A stretch of DNA of 64,000 bases from Hepsetus odoe (Eukaryota > Chordata > Actinopteri > Characiformes > Hepsetidae): positions 855,466 through 919,465 of the forward strand of contig CM029372.1 of NCBI GenBank assembly GCA_017165825.1. Reading direction: 5' to 3'. The notes below the pieces were generated by a model that saw only the letters and a program-made list of their open reading frames with translations, ran no database searches and was not told where the DNA came from. The position numbers and the translations under genes were made by a program. Below are positions 48,502 through 61,260 of the stretch, piece by piece (position 1 is the stretch's first letter; the number at the start of each line of letters is the position of its first letter).

Positions 48502-49121
48502 TATGTGCCCTTCTGCCTTTTTGATTAATAGCACAGAAAATTATTTCTTTTTTCTCTGTGCAGATTAGCACATTAGGGTAAAAATACCTACACTATAGCA
48601 AGACAAGCTCCCTCAGCATTACTTTCATTATCCCAGTATTTCCTAACTTTATATATTTATTATTTTCATTTTTAAGATAAACATTGACTACAATATCTGT
48701 TATACATCTAGTGTGTTTTACCATTGTATATTTTTATTGTGACACTTGTATCAGGATATGTTTTGTGACATATGAATCTGCTGAAAATTCTCAGCTCTAT
48801 CAGTGAAACAGTTTATATAAAAGGGGTATTCGTGCAAATTAGATTTAGAAGAGATTTTAGGGCTTCACAGCTGGGTCTAATCATGGCTGACTTTATACAC
48901 TTGCGTCAGAGCTCAGTGACTTCAGGGACGAGTTAATACCCTGCTGCTTGGGAATTATCTGGCAAGGGAAATTTTGAAATACTAGTAGGAAATAGTAGGA
49001 AAACTATTTTGAAATAGAAAACTATTTTGGTAAAATTTGGTCAGAATTCCTCATGTTTTTCCATCACTGTAGCCCAAGCTGAAATATTTGCAGTGGATTG
49101 CTGTAGAGAAATACTGTAAGC

Positions 49122-49237
49122 TTTTAAGGGTTAAGGGTTTTGCTCAGGAACCCAATGGTGGCAGTGCTGGAGGTGGGATTTGAAACTTTTGGTCCATAAG
49201 TGATTATCCTACTGCTAGACTATCACATCCCTAAAAA
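49122..49237 (-). repeat. Family-B SINE, head half
   Basis: GGGTTTTGCTCAGGAACCCA, GGAGGTGGGATTTGAAAC and CTACTGCTAGACTATCACAT match the head and early body of the copy at 35388. Confidence 0.75.
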
Positions 49238-49292
49238 GGATATTGCTTTGGAGTATAAAATGCCCTTAAATATTGTTTTGCAAGTTCTTATG

Positions 49293-49525
49293 GTGGGGTA
49301 GCGGTGGCCTAGTGGTTCGGGCGTTGGCCCTATGATAGGAGGATCGGGGGTTCAGACCCCTTCCCGGTGGGTTGCCCTGAGGTACCCTTGAGCAAGGTGC
49401 CGTCCCCGTCCTGCTCCTCCCTGCGATGGGCTGGCGACCTGCCCTGTGTGCGCTGGGTTGGACACAGGCACTCCCCCGCGACCCCGTTTGGGACAAGCGG
49501 CAGATAATGGATGGATGGATTATCC
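49293..49525 (+). repeat. Family-A-headed SINE with a different tail
   Basis: The head and first body part match family A (GGTAGCGGTGGCCTAGTGGT, GCCCTGAGGTACCCTTGAGC). After CTGCTCCTCCC it switches to GATGGGCTGGCGACCTGCCC, CCCCCGCGACCCCGTTTGGG and (ATGG)n, a separate 3' module. Confidence 0.8.
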
Positions 49526-50041
49526 ATGGTTTGGGGTTAACAGAAGGCAGGAATAAGAAAAATTGTAGAACTTGTGTTCTTCATTTTGTGGCCTGCTTTT
49601 CTGAGGCGTCCTAGATTGGTGGAAGATGTGTGCCATTGATCTTTTGAGCTTTAAAGCCACTTTAGTCTATGCTGAACAGAAGAATGGAAGAATAGATATT
49701 GCACTGTTGGGTACTATTGATTTTTTAGACTCCTCAGAAAGTGATGCCATCACACTAGTCTGACAGAGATTTAACTTCTTATCTGTAGGCTGTTTCAACA
49801 TTGTTGGTTGTTAGGCTTAAAATTGTGGTTTTAACAACTGTCTTGATAATGGAGTTGGGGTTGTGTCTGACCATGCAGTTATTTTTACACTCTAAAATAA
49901 AAAATGAGTCTCAGAACACTTCCATGTGGTGAGAATCAAGGCAGAGGAGGTGGTTCCTTCAATATATATCCTTTATTGGCAGCCATATTTTTGACCTCCC
50001 AGGAAGGAAATCCTGAATTCAGTTTGTACAGTGCAGCATGT

Positions 50042-50222
50042 GGAATTAGGACCCCGTATTCGGAAGATCATAGGTTCATAGGTTCCCAAGCCAGACCATT
50101 ATGGGTCCCAGACCATTAGGTTGCTCCGTGGTACCCTTTAGCAAGGTACAGTCCTCAGCACTGCTCCCTGGGTGCTGGATATAGCTGCCCACATACAATG
50201 ACAAATTGTCACTTTCACTTCT
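50042..50222 (+). repeat. Degenerate family-A SINE
   Basis: GGAAGATCATAGGTTCATAG, a partial internal duplication of CCAGACCATTA(T/G)GG, then CACTGCTCCCTGGGTGCTGG and the TGTCACTTTCACTTC tail. Confidence 0.6.
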
Positions 50223-50792
50223 TAAGGAAGGCCGTCCAAATATCAAGTTTGGTTAACATTCTTAAAGTATTTATTGGCAGGGGTTGTACAGAACATAAGG
50301 CACATTTTATTTTCCTTAACACTCTGCATTCCATTTTCCAAGCATGAGAACCACAACAGCAGATGCTAGAAGCCTGGGACCAAATCAGCTATGGAAAATG
50401 GGAAAAAAGTGTACAGTAGATCTGCGCAGGACATCATTCAACATGCTACTTAAAGCTCATCCTTAAAATGCAGGAAAAATGTGGTCAAGCTTGGGGTGGA
50501 TGAACAACTCTTTATCAGATGGTGTCCCCATTATGTGCTCTTGGGCAACTCACTTTACCCAACAACTGCCACTCTTGCTCCTGGAGTGTGTGTGACCACT
50601 TCTTGTGTGTCTGGTATAGGCTAAATGCATCACTTCTCACAGTGTATGGGGGCACAGATTTTTTTTTTTTTGAAACAGCTGTTACCTGAGTGTACCAGTT
50701 ATTAGAAACTTTTACCTTAATTGTATATACCCTTCAGCTAGAGAGTTCATTTTATTCTTTTCTGTGCACTGTTTACGTTAGTAATTGTCAGT

Positions 50793-51036
50793 CAGTCAAT
50801 CTTTTTCTGCTGCTTGTCCCAAGTGGGGTTGTGGGGGAGTGCTGGAGTCCATCCCAGCTCACACAGGGCAAAGGACGGGTGACACACCCTGGACAGGTCG
50901 CCAGCCCATCACAGGGAGGAGCATGACGGGGACGGCACCTTGCTCAAGGGTACCTCAGGGCAACCTATAGGGTTCAAACCCCTATCCTCCAATCATGCAG
51001 CCAACGCCCTAACCACTAGGCCACCGCTGCCCCTCT
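50793..51036 (-). repeat. Family-A-headed SINE with the alternative tail
   Basis: Minus-strand copy of the chimera at 49293: TGCTTGTCCCAAGTGGGGTT tail on the plus strand, GGTCGCCAGCCCATCACAGG junction, then the family-A body and CTAGGCCACCGCTGCCC head. Confidence 0.8.
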
Positions 51037-51547
51037 ATTAGTAATTGTCAAACTCAAAATCTGATAGATCATTTGAATTACTTATCAGCACAACACATCA
51101 TAAAACTACCATCTGAATGCCAATGATGAGAACATATAAATAATTTTGATTAATAAGTTTCAATTGTCTATTAGTTATTGCTTAAAGTGGTTAAATCCCT
51201 GACTAACCTTGCTCCTTATCTTTTATTTATATTGGCTTCCAAATGATCACAGACATGACTAAAGCTCAAATAAATAAATAAACATTCTCAAAACTGCATT
51301 TTCTCAAGCAAACAGACAAAAAATTGAGTGTTTTGTTTGATGCATCTTAGGCCTATGAGAGTTAACAGAGTTACTGCAAGAGTTATTCAACACCATTCTT
51401 AAAGTCCCCTATCTGCTTAAAAACATCACTACAAGACATGGTATAGTCCTTAGGCCAAAAGGAACCCATTGTAACTTCTAAGCATCCAAGTACCTCTCTC
51501 ACATTGACACATAATGTTTATAAGTTTAACATCAAGAGAATTCTTTA

Positions 51548-51690
51548 AAAGTGAAAGTGACTATTCTTGTCATTGTGAATACACAGCACAGCACACAGTG
51601 AACCACAACAAAATTACACCTCTGCATTTTACTCACACACATGCAGCAGGGGGCAGCTATTGTAAGTGCTTGGGGAACAATAATGAACAA
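51548..51690 (-). repeat. Family-A SINE 3' half
   Basis: AAAGTGAAAGTGACTATTCT tail through GCAGCAGGGGGCAGCTATTG; the head is missing. Confidence 0.75.
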
Positions 51691-52457
51691 TAATGGTGTG
51701 CATGGCAAGGCTGGAAGGATAAAGCCACTGCTCTCTTGCTGTCTGAATACAACTTAAAAGATAGAAATATAATGGAAAAATATTTTGTAGATTGGTGAAA
51801 ATCAAAATTTTGGTTTAAATAAAACTCATCATGTTTGTTAAAAGGAAACACTGTTTTCCTGCCTAAGAGCCTTATTCCACCTATAAGATTAAATATGATG
51901 GCGGGGGCAGCATGGTTCTAGCCTATTGTGCTAGATCTAGGTCAGGAAAGCTTTTTTCTATTCTATACCTAGAATTTATTCTGAATTATACCAGTGAATT
52001 CTAAAGGAAATGGTGAGGACTTCTGTCCAGTGCCCAAGACCATGAACTAAAACACACAAAAAAAGAAGTAAGAATAAAGTAAATTTTTGTAATGGCAAAG
52101 TCACAGTCCTGACCTTAACTTTAAAAAAAAATGTTGTGGAAAGACCTAAAATGACCAACTGAAGAAACCCATCACCATCCCAGAGCTGAAGCTGTTCTTT
52201 ACAGAGGAATAGGCATAAACTCCTTCAGGCAAATGTTTTTTATTTGTTGTCTTCTAGCCTTATTATTTCTTTGCTTCTGTTTGCGCTGACTCAAGCACAC
52301 TGAATGGAGATAGAAGTGACCAAGCCTTTCAAGCAGCTCTGCCATCCAAAAAGAAAAAAAAAACTTTTTAGAGCAATATCTTATGACATGCACACCTGTG
52401 TCATTGTCCATTTATGTCACCATGGTTACTCCAGTTGGCAGCTAGGCCGGCATAAGC

Positions 52458-52771
52458 TGTCACGGATCAGGTGTTTTGTGCACGATAGAGGGCGCTCTGT
52501 TCTGACTGAACACACCTGAGCTAATGAAGGCACAGGTGTGTTTCATTGGGGCTGACTATTTAAGCCCCGATGAGTCAGAACAGAGCGCGGCTCATTTGTT
52601 AGGCTTAGCCTACACTCTGTGGTGGTTTGGTATTTTGGTTTGGGCTGCAGTTCCTTGATTTTGGTTAGGAACTGCAGTCCTTTGTTTTGTTTTGTAAATA
52701 TAGTTAATAAAGTTACGTTGCGAACTCCTGGCTCAGCATTGGCGTCCTCCCTGAACCCCGCCACCGTTACA
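52458..52771 (+). mobile_element. Solo LTR of the self-priming LTR family
   Basis: Starts TGTCACGG and ends CCGTTACA, with TAAGC duplicated at 52453-52457 and 52772-52776. A TATTTAAG box lies near 52557 and AATAAA at 52706-52711. The start-site sequence has drifted to GGCTCATTT. Confidence 0.88.
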
Positions 52772-53074
52772 TAAGCAAGCAGATGTGTGCACTACGTATA
52801 CTCACTTCATGGTCCCATAGTGCTTCAATATCAAATCTTTTTTCTTTTTCTTTTTTTTAGCCACTGATCTAATATATTAAACATTTAATTTCATAAAACT
52901 GCTTATAGAGTGTATAAAGAAGGTTTTCAACATAAGTTTTTCAGATTTTGTCATGTTTCAGATTCATTTTATAAGGTATTCAGTTTTTTTTTCTCAATCT
53001 ACACATAGCACCCAACAACTAAGTTACAACAAGTTTTTGGATTTGCTGTGTAAATGTATTAAAAATAAAAAACT

Positions 53075-53425
53075 GACAAAACTCAGAAGTCACAAGTTCA
53101 AATTCCACCTCTGGCTCTGCCCCCATTGGGTTCCTGAGCAAGAAGGTTAACCCCAGGTTGCTCCAGGGAGACTGTCCCTGTTATTAGGAAATGGAAGTTG
53201 CTCTGGAGAAGATCATCTGCTAAATGTAAATGCTTAGGGTGGTGTTGGTCTAGTGGTAGGACACTCAACTATGAACCAAGAAGTCACAGGTTTAAATCCC
53301 ACTTCCAGCACTACTTGCTTGGTTTCCTGAGCAAAACCCTTAACCCCAGTTTGCTCCAGGGGAACTGTCCGAGTAGTTAGGATAAGAACTACACTAGAGC
53401 AGGACCTAAATGCAGTAAATGTAAA
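53075..53425 (+). repeat. Two family-B SINEs in tandem
   Basis: First copy about 53080-53225 lacks the very head; second copy 53233-53425 is complete (GGGTGGTGTTGGTCTAGTGG head, GGTTTAAATCCC box B). Both end near a CTAAATG(C)AGTAAATG-type tail. Confidence 0.8.
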
Positions 53426-54004
53426 CTGAAGATGAGTCTCAAACATAACAAAACATAGAAACCTGAAAGGATATGAAAACTGCACTGTATTAAGTCAGAA
53501 TACATATTTGAGTGTATCTTCTGTTAACGCATGTTTGTTTCTTTCTCCTCTTACGTTTCTGGTGTGCTCCAGTACCCTGATTTGGGACACCAGACACGCT
53601 CTTATTAATGCTGGGAATGTAATCAGCTCTGTGCTTGCGCGGATTGTAGCATGTGGGGTTAATGCAGTCCCTCTGCAGACAAGATCATTTAAGCAGCCTA
53701 ACCAAATCAGAGTGCAGCTAGAGCTCCTCTTACCGCTGCACTGATGTCACCTACACAAGAGAGTGGAAAAAATACCACTTATTTACCTTGTTGGGTAGAA
53801 TCAGAATTACCCCCCTGGAAAAATTAGACCAGCAATATTCACCCTGATATGTAATTTGATGTAAACTGTCACATTTGAGGTCATTTTGCGGTCTATTCTG
53901 GTTCTGTTACTAAAGTCCCTTGAGAGGATTAGTCTGTGAAATGAGGTGTACCTCACTTATTTTGGAGTTAGAAATTTAGATATTCTGAAAATATGCTAAA
54001 TATA

Positions 54005-55538
54005 CAGTTAGATCCATAAATATTTGGACAGACAACTTTTTTCTAATTTTGGTTCTGTACATTACCACAATTAATTTTAAATGAAGTAACTCCGATGCAG
54101 TTGAAGTGCAGACTTTAAGCTTAACAATCCCATCATTCCAGGGGCTCAAAAGTAATTTGACAAATTAAATAATAAGAATAAAAGTAAATAACAAAATAAA
54201 ATGTTCATTTCTAATACTTTGTTCAAAACCCTTTGCTCTCAAAGACAGCCTGAAGTCTTGAACTCATGGACATCACCAGATGCTGGGTTTCCTCCTTTTT
54301 AATGCTTCAAGGCCTTTACTGCAGCGGCTTTCAGTTGCTGTTTGTTTGTGGGCCTTTCTGTCTGAAGTTTAGTCTTCAACAAGTGAAATGCATGCTCAGT
54401 TGGGTTCAGATCAGGTGACTGACTTAGCCATTCAAGAATACTCCACTTCTTTGCCTTAAAAAACTCCTGGGTTGCTTTGGCTGTATGTTTAGGGTCATTG
54501 TCCATCTGTATTACGAAATGCCGCCCAATCAATGTGATTGCATTTAGCTGGATTGGAGCAGACTGTATGTCTTTGAACACCTCAGAATTCATTCGACTGC
54601 TTCCGTCCTGTGTCACATCATCGATTAACACTAGTGTCCCAATGCCTCTGGCAGCCAAGCCAATGGTATGCTTTGGATCATGAGCTTTTCCATGCATTCT
54701 CCATACTATTTTTCTTGCCATCATTCTGGTAGAGGTTGATCTTGGTTTCATCTGTCCAAAGAATGTTTTTCCAGAACTGTGCTGGCTTTTTTAGATGTTT
54801 TTTTAAAATTTTTTTAGCAAAATTAAATCTAGCCTTTCTATTCTTGAGGCTTATGAGTGGCTTACACCTTGCTGTACACCCTCTGTATTTACTTCCATGC
54901 AGTCTTCTCTTAATGGTAGACTTGGATATCAATACGCCTACCTCCTGGAGAGTTTTGTTCACTTGGTTGGCTGGTGTGAAGAAGTTTCTCTTCACCATGG
55001 AAAGGATTCTGCGATCATCCACCACTGTTGTCTTCCGTGGACATCCAGGTCTTTTTGCATTGCTGAGTTCACCAGTGCTTTCTTTCTTTCTCAGGATGTA
55101 CCAAACTGTACATTTCTAATATTGTAGCAATTTCTTGGATGGGTCTTTTGTGTTTCGCAGCTTAAGGATGGCTTGTCTGACCTGCATGGAGAGCTCCTTT
55201 GACCACATGTTGTCTGTTCAAAGCAAAATCTTCCACATGCAAGCATCACACCTCAAATCAACTCCAGGCCTTTTATCTGCTTAATTGATAATGACATAAT
55301 GAAGGAATTGCCCACACCTACCCAAGAAAAAGCCTTTGAGTTAATTATCAAATTACTTTTGGTCCCTTTATAAAGAGGGTGGCACATGTTATCCAATCTG
55401 AATGTGGATACCCTCAAATGAAATCTGAGAGTCTACACATTATTTCCATGTCCATTATATAACTATAAATGGAATATGTTTCAGTAAATATATATAAAAA
55501 CAAAACTGTCAGTGTCCAAATATATATGGACCTAACTT
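54005..55538 (-). mobile_element. Tc1-like transposon, nearly full length
   Basis: Inverted ends CAGTTAGATCCATAAATATT (left) and ATATATGGACCTAACTT (right) are flanked by TA at 54003-54004 and 55539-55540. Length is 1.53 kb, normal for Tc1. The transposase lies on the minus strand from the ATG at 55208 to 54297. Confidence 0.9.
54297..55208 (-). pseudogene. Tc1-type transposase, two or three breaks
   Basis: The DD34E transposase reads from MWSKELSMQVRQAIL through a helix-turn-helix region, then WTDETKINLY (first Asp), MDNDPKHTAK (second Asp) and SPDLNPTEHAF (Glu). All three catalytic residues are present. It is broken by a stop near 55115 and a frameshift near 54710, giving frames 55025-54678 and 54751-54299. 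It would cut and paste its own element at TA sites if intact. Age seems moderate, since the domains are otherwise complete. Confidence 0.85.
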
Positions 55539-55539
55539 T

Positions 55540-58500
55540 ACTTCTTGACAAATTACAGAACACATTCAAATTCAAAGGCTTCTTTTATTTTCTTTTTGAC
55601 TATGTGGTTAATGTTAGGGGATTCACTGTTGTTTTGTTCTCATTATATAGATCCCTCATTTCAGTAATAACCAAAGTGGGCATTGTGAATTATATCTAAT
55701 TATTTCTTAATTTAGTTAGATTGCCAATGGAATATAGTTTCGTGTAGTGTTTGGACTGGCTGAAGGTCTGTCAAACTTGCCATGATGCAATGATTAAATC
55801 AAATCAGCAAGCAATCAGGTAACGCTCTTCAGATGAACAGGCCTTCAGGTTGCAGATTTGGATCTAATTAACTTTGACAAGCATGTCTCATGGGATTTTC
55901 ACCATAGTCAATCACCTGTCCTCTATCTCAGAAGACTTTCAGTTTGGCCAGCCACACTAAAGACTAGGTTTATGCTCCATAAATGTGAGTGTAGCAGTGT
56001 GCGCATAATTGTGAAAAAGTTCACTTTTTACGGTCATAATTAAAAAAGTAAGAACCCGCATGCAATCTTCCTTATGATTTTAGAAGCAAACATTTCTTAA
56101 AGGATCATGGATAGTTATTGGCCTGAATGTATTTTGAAAAAATGAATGTATTTTGGGGTCAAGTTTCCAAAAATACAATTAGATGTCACTTATTTTTTTT
56201 CAGGACACCCTTTTGAGGGCATGGTACACTAAAGGTTTAACCGCAAGCCCAATTGGCTAAAGCTCACTAGATGCTCATGGAACTAGAACCTTGTTTTATG
56301 GAAAGATGAGACAAAAATAGAGCTTTCTGGTACCAATCACCACAGGCCTCTAAATGTTAAGTATAGTGAGATTATTAGGGACTTTCCCTCAAAAATCTAA
56401 GATTCATATTATATGTGTCATCATAGATTTTTGAAGAATCTGAAGATTTTAAATAAAAGCCTAGCTCCCTTTTGAAATAAATGTGACAAATTCAATATAT
56501 GAGTATTTCATATATTTGTATATTAAATAATATTTATTAAATATTCTGTTGTATTAATTGTAAGATGTTGCAGGCGTAATCACACACCAACTGTTTGACT
56601 TCATCCTTATTCCTTATTCGCAAAAAATGCTCTTGTATCCAAGCTAAATAGCAACAGAAAAAATCATATGGGTCCTAGGTGTTGCAGCATTGCCTTAAGA
56701 GTTTTATGAATACAAACTCACAAAACTGACGTCAGAAGCGGATGTTAAATTATTAGTTCTGGCTCACAAACATCGCTCCAATTCATCCCAGAGGTGGTTC
56801 ATTAGTTCCAAGCTTTGCGTGCTTTATATACCTCTACCTAGAGATTAGCTTTGGCCATGGTGACTTTAGGCTCCCACGCTTTTGCCATGCTTTTTTAATG
56901 CCATTACACTTGCAGTATTTATATTTATGGCACTATAAAGACTTTGCCCATTGTGTCAGCAATGGGTGCCCCTTTGCTGAATTAACTGTTTAGCCTGTAA
57001 AGTGTATTCTGGATAATTTTAGAGATACCGTGTATCTGAATATTTAAGGTTAGAAAAATTTCTACAAATTTACAAACCCTAAAAATGATTAATTCTTGCA
57101 TAGAGATGTTTAGCCATAATCAGCTTTTGGTGATAAATTCAGCTGAATTTTGTGAAAGTGGCAACAATGGCAGGTTCTCTAAAGGGAGCATAAAGAGGAT
57201 GGCATACATGGACCTGTCACAACCACTGAGTCAATTTTGGAAAATAAAAAAGTATACTCTTTCACCCAAACAGATGAGAATGTAGAGCATCAGAAAAGAA
57301 AAACACATAAGTAACTTCCCTTCAGAATGACCTTGTAGCAGTGCCTTTGAATGTGAGACTTTAATGGTCTGCTTTTGTTCGAAACACTGCAAGATATGTG
57401 TTGTCTTTTGAAAGTGCTGTTGTGTTGATGGAGGTAGGGATGGCAACATTGAAGGGTGTAATTAAAACACTTTACCAAGTGCTATTGTGTGGCTTTCATT
57501 ATACTAATAAGGTCAAGGTCCTCTCCAGATGCAGAGAAGGGTTCTCTGAGCCAGCGGGCTGAGGAAGTGGTCCTCACCTTGAGTAATGGTCACATAGTGG
57601 GTGGGGGTTGCACTTGAGCTCACTGTGTGCTCTTGCCAGGGCATAATGTGGCTGGCAGCCTCTTCTCTTTCTGCCTCTCCACAGCTTTTTTTTCCTTACA
57701 AGGCCTTGCCAGAAAGAGCATGGACATGCCATGAGTTGATGCTTCTGTCCACGTCATTTTCACTCACTGCCTCAGAGCAACCTGGAGAGAAAATCAGCAA
57801 GTAAGGGAGGTGGAAATGAGGGCTAGAATGATTGAGAGATAAGGGGGTGAGGGTGGGGGTGAGGCTGAGATGGAGCTTTTAACTGGCCAGCAGCAGTTTG
57901 TCTGAACATCCTGTCCTCACTTGATTTCTAGGGGCCATATTGTTAGGGAAAGACGGGATTTGTCACATCATTTGTTCAGCCCTAGTTCATGCTTTGCCCA
58001 TAGCTGGAATGTGAAGGGTACATGGCATGTTCTTTTCCTTGGCAGCTTAATAGCAAGCCGAGTGATAGATACATTGGTGTTGTTTAGATTAAATAGTCTT
58101 AAATGGGTACACATGGAAACACAAGAAACTAAAACACCAATAACTAACCTTTTGAAGAGCATGAGGCAAATTGATAGCTAATTTTGCTGCCATATTTATG
58201 CTCCAAGTTCATATATATTCGTATACAGTGTTGGGTGGTCCAGAATGGGTTAGAATGAGCCACCAGCTGAAGAGGAATGTTGATGACCAAGTGTACACCA
58301 AAGATTTTGTGAAGGGGAGAAAGCTGACTGGGAGGAAATAACCCCTGCAGACTGGTTTTCTGGCCACCTTGCTATGACCTGCACACAGTTATATTACTAC
58401 TTTGTCAATTTCATTGTCTACACAATGACAAATGCTTCGGTTTTTGTGGATGTTCACAATTTTTTAGGCCAACGTGTATTGTGGTTAACCACAAAACAGA

Positions 58501-59020
58501 AAAAGTATGTTTTCACTCTAAGATTATAACATAATTGAATAATAATAAATAAATAATGGATGGTTTTTAAGACAATAATCTTCATAGTTATTGCATTTCA
58601 AATTGATAAACTGATGTGGGGAATAAATTTCTTCCATAAATGAAAATTATTAAACAATTAGCTTCTAGATGTAGTTGGTTTGTCATTGAACATGAACGTG
58701 GAAGTGTCTGTTGTTCAGACGCTGTAGTTTCTGAGTAATCAATGCCATTTTTCAGAGCACTTTGATATACTTTTTAAATGCTATTACATAATTTGTTAAT
58801 TTGTTAATTTACATAGGAAGCAATGCAATTAATTACATTTGCATTCTATAATGAAAGTGTAAAGAAGTGTCAATTCACTTAAAAAGCTCTTTTTATTGTA
58901 TTTGGGTATTTTCAGAATTAGAGGACAATTTAGGCAATAAAAAATTGAAAAAAGAAATTTTCTAACATTTCTTATGTATTTAAATAAAGCGGACACTACG
59001 CCAATGCTTATAGACAGTGT
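55540..59020. other. Intronic sequence, mostly featureless
   Basis: Apart from a Tc1 fragment near 56.3 kb, nothing is recognised. A GC-richer patch at about 57500-57900 could be conserved non-coding DNA, without direct support. Confidence 0.5.
56190..56370 (+). pseudogene. Tc1-type transposase fragment
   Basis: The plus strand around 56285-56345 reads NLVLWKDETKIELSGTNHHR in one frame, the block around the first catalytic Asp. Flanks are decayed. Confidence 0.6.
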
Positions 59021-59024
59021 CGTC

Positions 59025-61260
59025 TTCTTTTTCTTTTGGCTTTACCCCCCCTTAGGGGTCACCACTGTGGATCAACCATTTCCATTTATTTTGGTCCTCT
59101 GCATCTTCCTGCTTCAAACCAACCACCTGCATGTCCTCTCTCACCATGTCTTTGAACCTCCTCTTTGGTCTTCCTCTTTTCCTCTTTCATGCCAGCACCA
59201 TCTTCAGCATTCTCCTTCCAATATAATCCTCAAATCTCCTCTGGACAAGTCCAAACCAATACAACTTTGCTTCTCTAACTTTGTCTCCAAAACATCTAAC
59301 CTGAGCTGTGCCTCTAATATACTTATTTCTAATCCTGTCCCTCCTCCTCACACCCAACGAAAATCTCAGCATCTTTAACTTTGACACCTCCAGCTCAGCC
59401 ACCTGTCTTTTCGTCTTCAACTTCAACCCGTGCAACATAGCTGGTCTCACTACTGTCCTTTAAACCTTCCATTTTACTCTAGCTGGTACCCGTCTGTCAC
59501 AAATTATTCCAGCCACTCTTCTCCACCCATTCCAACCTGCCTGCACTCTCTTTTTCACCTCTCTTCCATACTCGCCATTACACTGAACTGTTGATCCCAA
59601 GTATTTAAACTCTTAAACCTTTTGTTACCTCTGCTTCCTGCATCCTAACCACTCCATTTTCCTCCCTTTCATTCACACTCATGTATTCTCTCTTTAACCT
59701 ACTCACTTTCATTCCTCTCCTCTCTAGAGCATGTCAAGTCAAGTAGGTTTTTATTGTCATTTCAACCATATACACAGTACATAGTGAAACGAAATAATGT
59801 TCCTCCAGGACCCTGGTGCTACAAATAAGACAAACAAACAAGTGCAGACAACAATAGACGGTACATTCAGTGCATTAATCCTTCGGATAGCCACAGTGTT
59901 ACAGAACAAAGCAGCAGATGTTGTTGGCAGTGTGATAAAGCAGCAATGTTGTGGTTAAAGTGCGGGTGCAAAAAAATAAATAGTAAGTAATAAGCATAGC
60001 AGCAGTAAGGTGATTATCAGTTCAGAAGTCTGATGGCCAGGGGGAAGAAACTGTTTGCCAACCTGGTAGTGGAGGCCCATATGCTACGGAACCCTTTTCC
60101 GGATGACAGGAGGGAGAAGAGAGTGTGATGATCACACCAATGATCTTCTCAGCTGTTCTCACTACCCGTTGTATGGACTTGCGATCTGAGATGCTGCAGT
60201 TCCCGTACCAGGTAGTAATGCAGCTGCTCAGGATGCTCTTGATGGTTCCCCTGTAGTAGATGGTGAGGATGGGTCGTCGAAGATGGGCTTTCCTCAGTCT
60301 GCGTAGGAAGTAGAGACGCTGCTGGGCTGTCTTTGTGAAAGAGCTGGTGTAGAGGAAATTTGGTGCTCTGGACCATCTCCACAGGTGAGGTGTTGATATT
60401 CAGTGGAGAGTGGTCCCGACGTGGTCTTCTGAAGTCAACAACCATCTCTTTAGTCTTGTCGACGTTCAGAGACAGGTTGTTGGTTCTACACCAGTCCATA
60501 TCTCCATCTCTCCAGGTTGTCCTCAAGTTGTTGCCTACTCTCACTGCAGATCACAATATCATCAGCAAACATCATCATCCACGGAGACTCCTGTCTAACC
60601 TCGTCCCTCAACCTGTTTATTACTATTACAAACAAGAATGGGCTCTGATCTTTGACCTTTGATGTAATCCAACCTCTACCTTAAATGCATCCATCACTCC
60701 CACTGCAGATCTCACCACTGTTACACTGCCATCATACGTATCCTGCACTACTCTCACATAGTTCTCTGTAACACCTGACCTCCTCATACAAATCCTCTAA
60801 GGCACTCTGTCATATGCTTTCTCCAAGTCCACAAAGGCACAATGCAACTCCTTCTCTGTACTTCTCCATCAACACCCTCAGAGCAAACATTGCATCTATG
60901 GTGCTCTTTCTCGGCATAAACGACTCTTTCCCATAACTTCATGCTGTGGCATGAACTTTATCGCTCTATAGTTACTACAGCTCTGTGCATCACCCTTATT
61001 CTTGGAAATCGGTACCTGTACACTTTGTCTCCACTCCTCAGGCATCCTCTCACTTTCTAAGATTGTGTTAAACCATCTGGTCAAAAACTCAACTGCCATT
61101 TCCCCTAAGCACCTCCATGCTTCCACTGGAATGTCATCCGATCCAACAGCATTTCTATTCTTCCTCCTCTTCATCGCTGTCCTTTCACTTCCATCTTGCT
61201 TATTCCTGGTTCACTATCCTCACATTATCTAATCTTCTCTCTCATTTTCTTCATTCATCA
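59025..61260 (-). mobile_element. RTE-like LINE, split by a later LINE
   Basis: The minus strand runs from the RT start (61174-60896, PVEAWRCLGEMAVEFLTRWF) through the palm region (about 60895-60500) and, after an inserted LINE at 59733-60499, to the C-terminus (59450-59187, AELEVSKLKMLRFSLGVRR). Both sides of the insert rejoin at the sequence around AGAGCACATCTCC seen intact near 23.23 kb. Multiple stops make it a pseudogene. Confidence 0.85.
59733..60499 (-). mobile_element. 5'-truncated LINE (CR1/Rex/L2 type) nested in RTE
   Basis: Matches the LINE at 44389-45601, including NLSLNVDKTKEMVVDF (in frame 60544-60149) and the 3' TCAAGTCAAGTAGG tail at 59734. It is shorter, with an internal deletion around 60130 and another near 60350. 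Confidence 0.85.
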
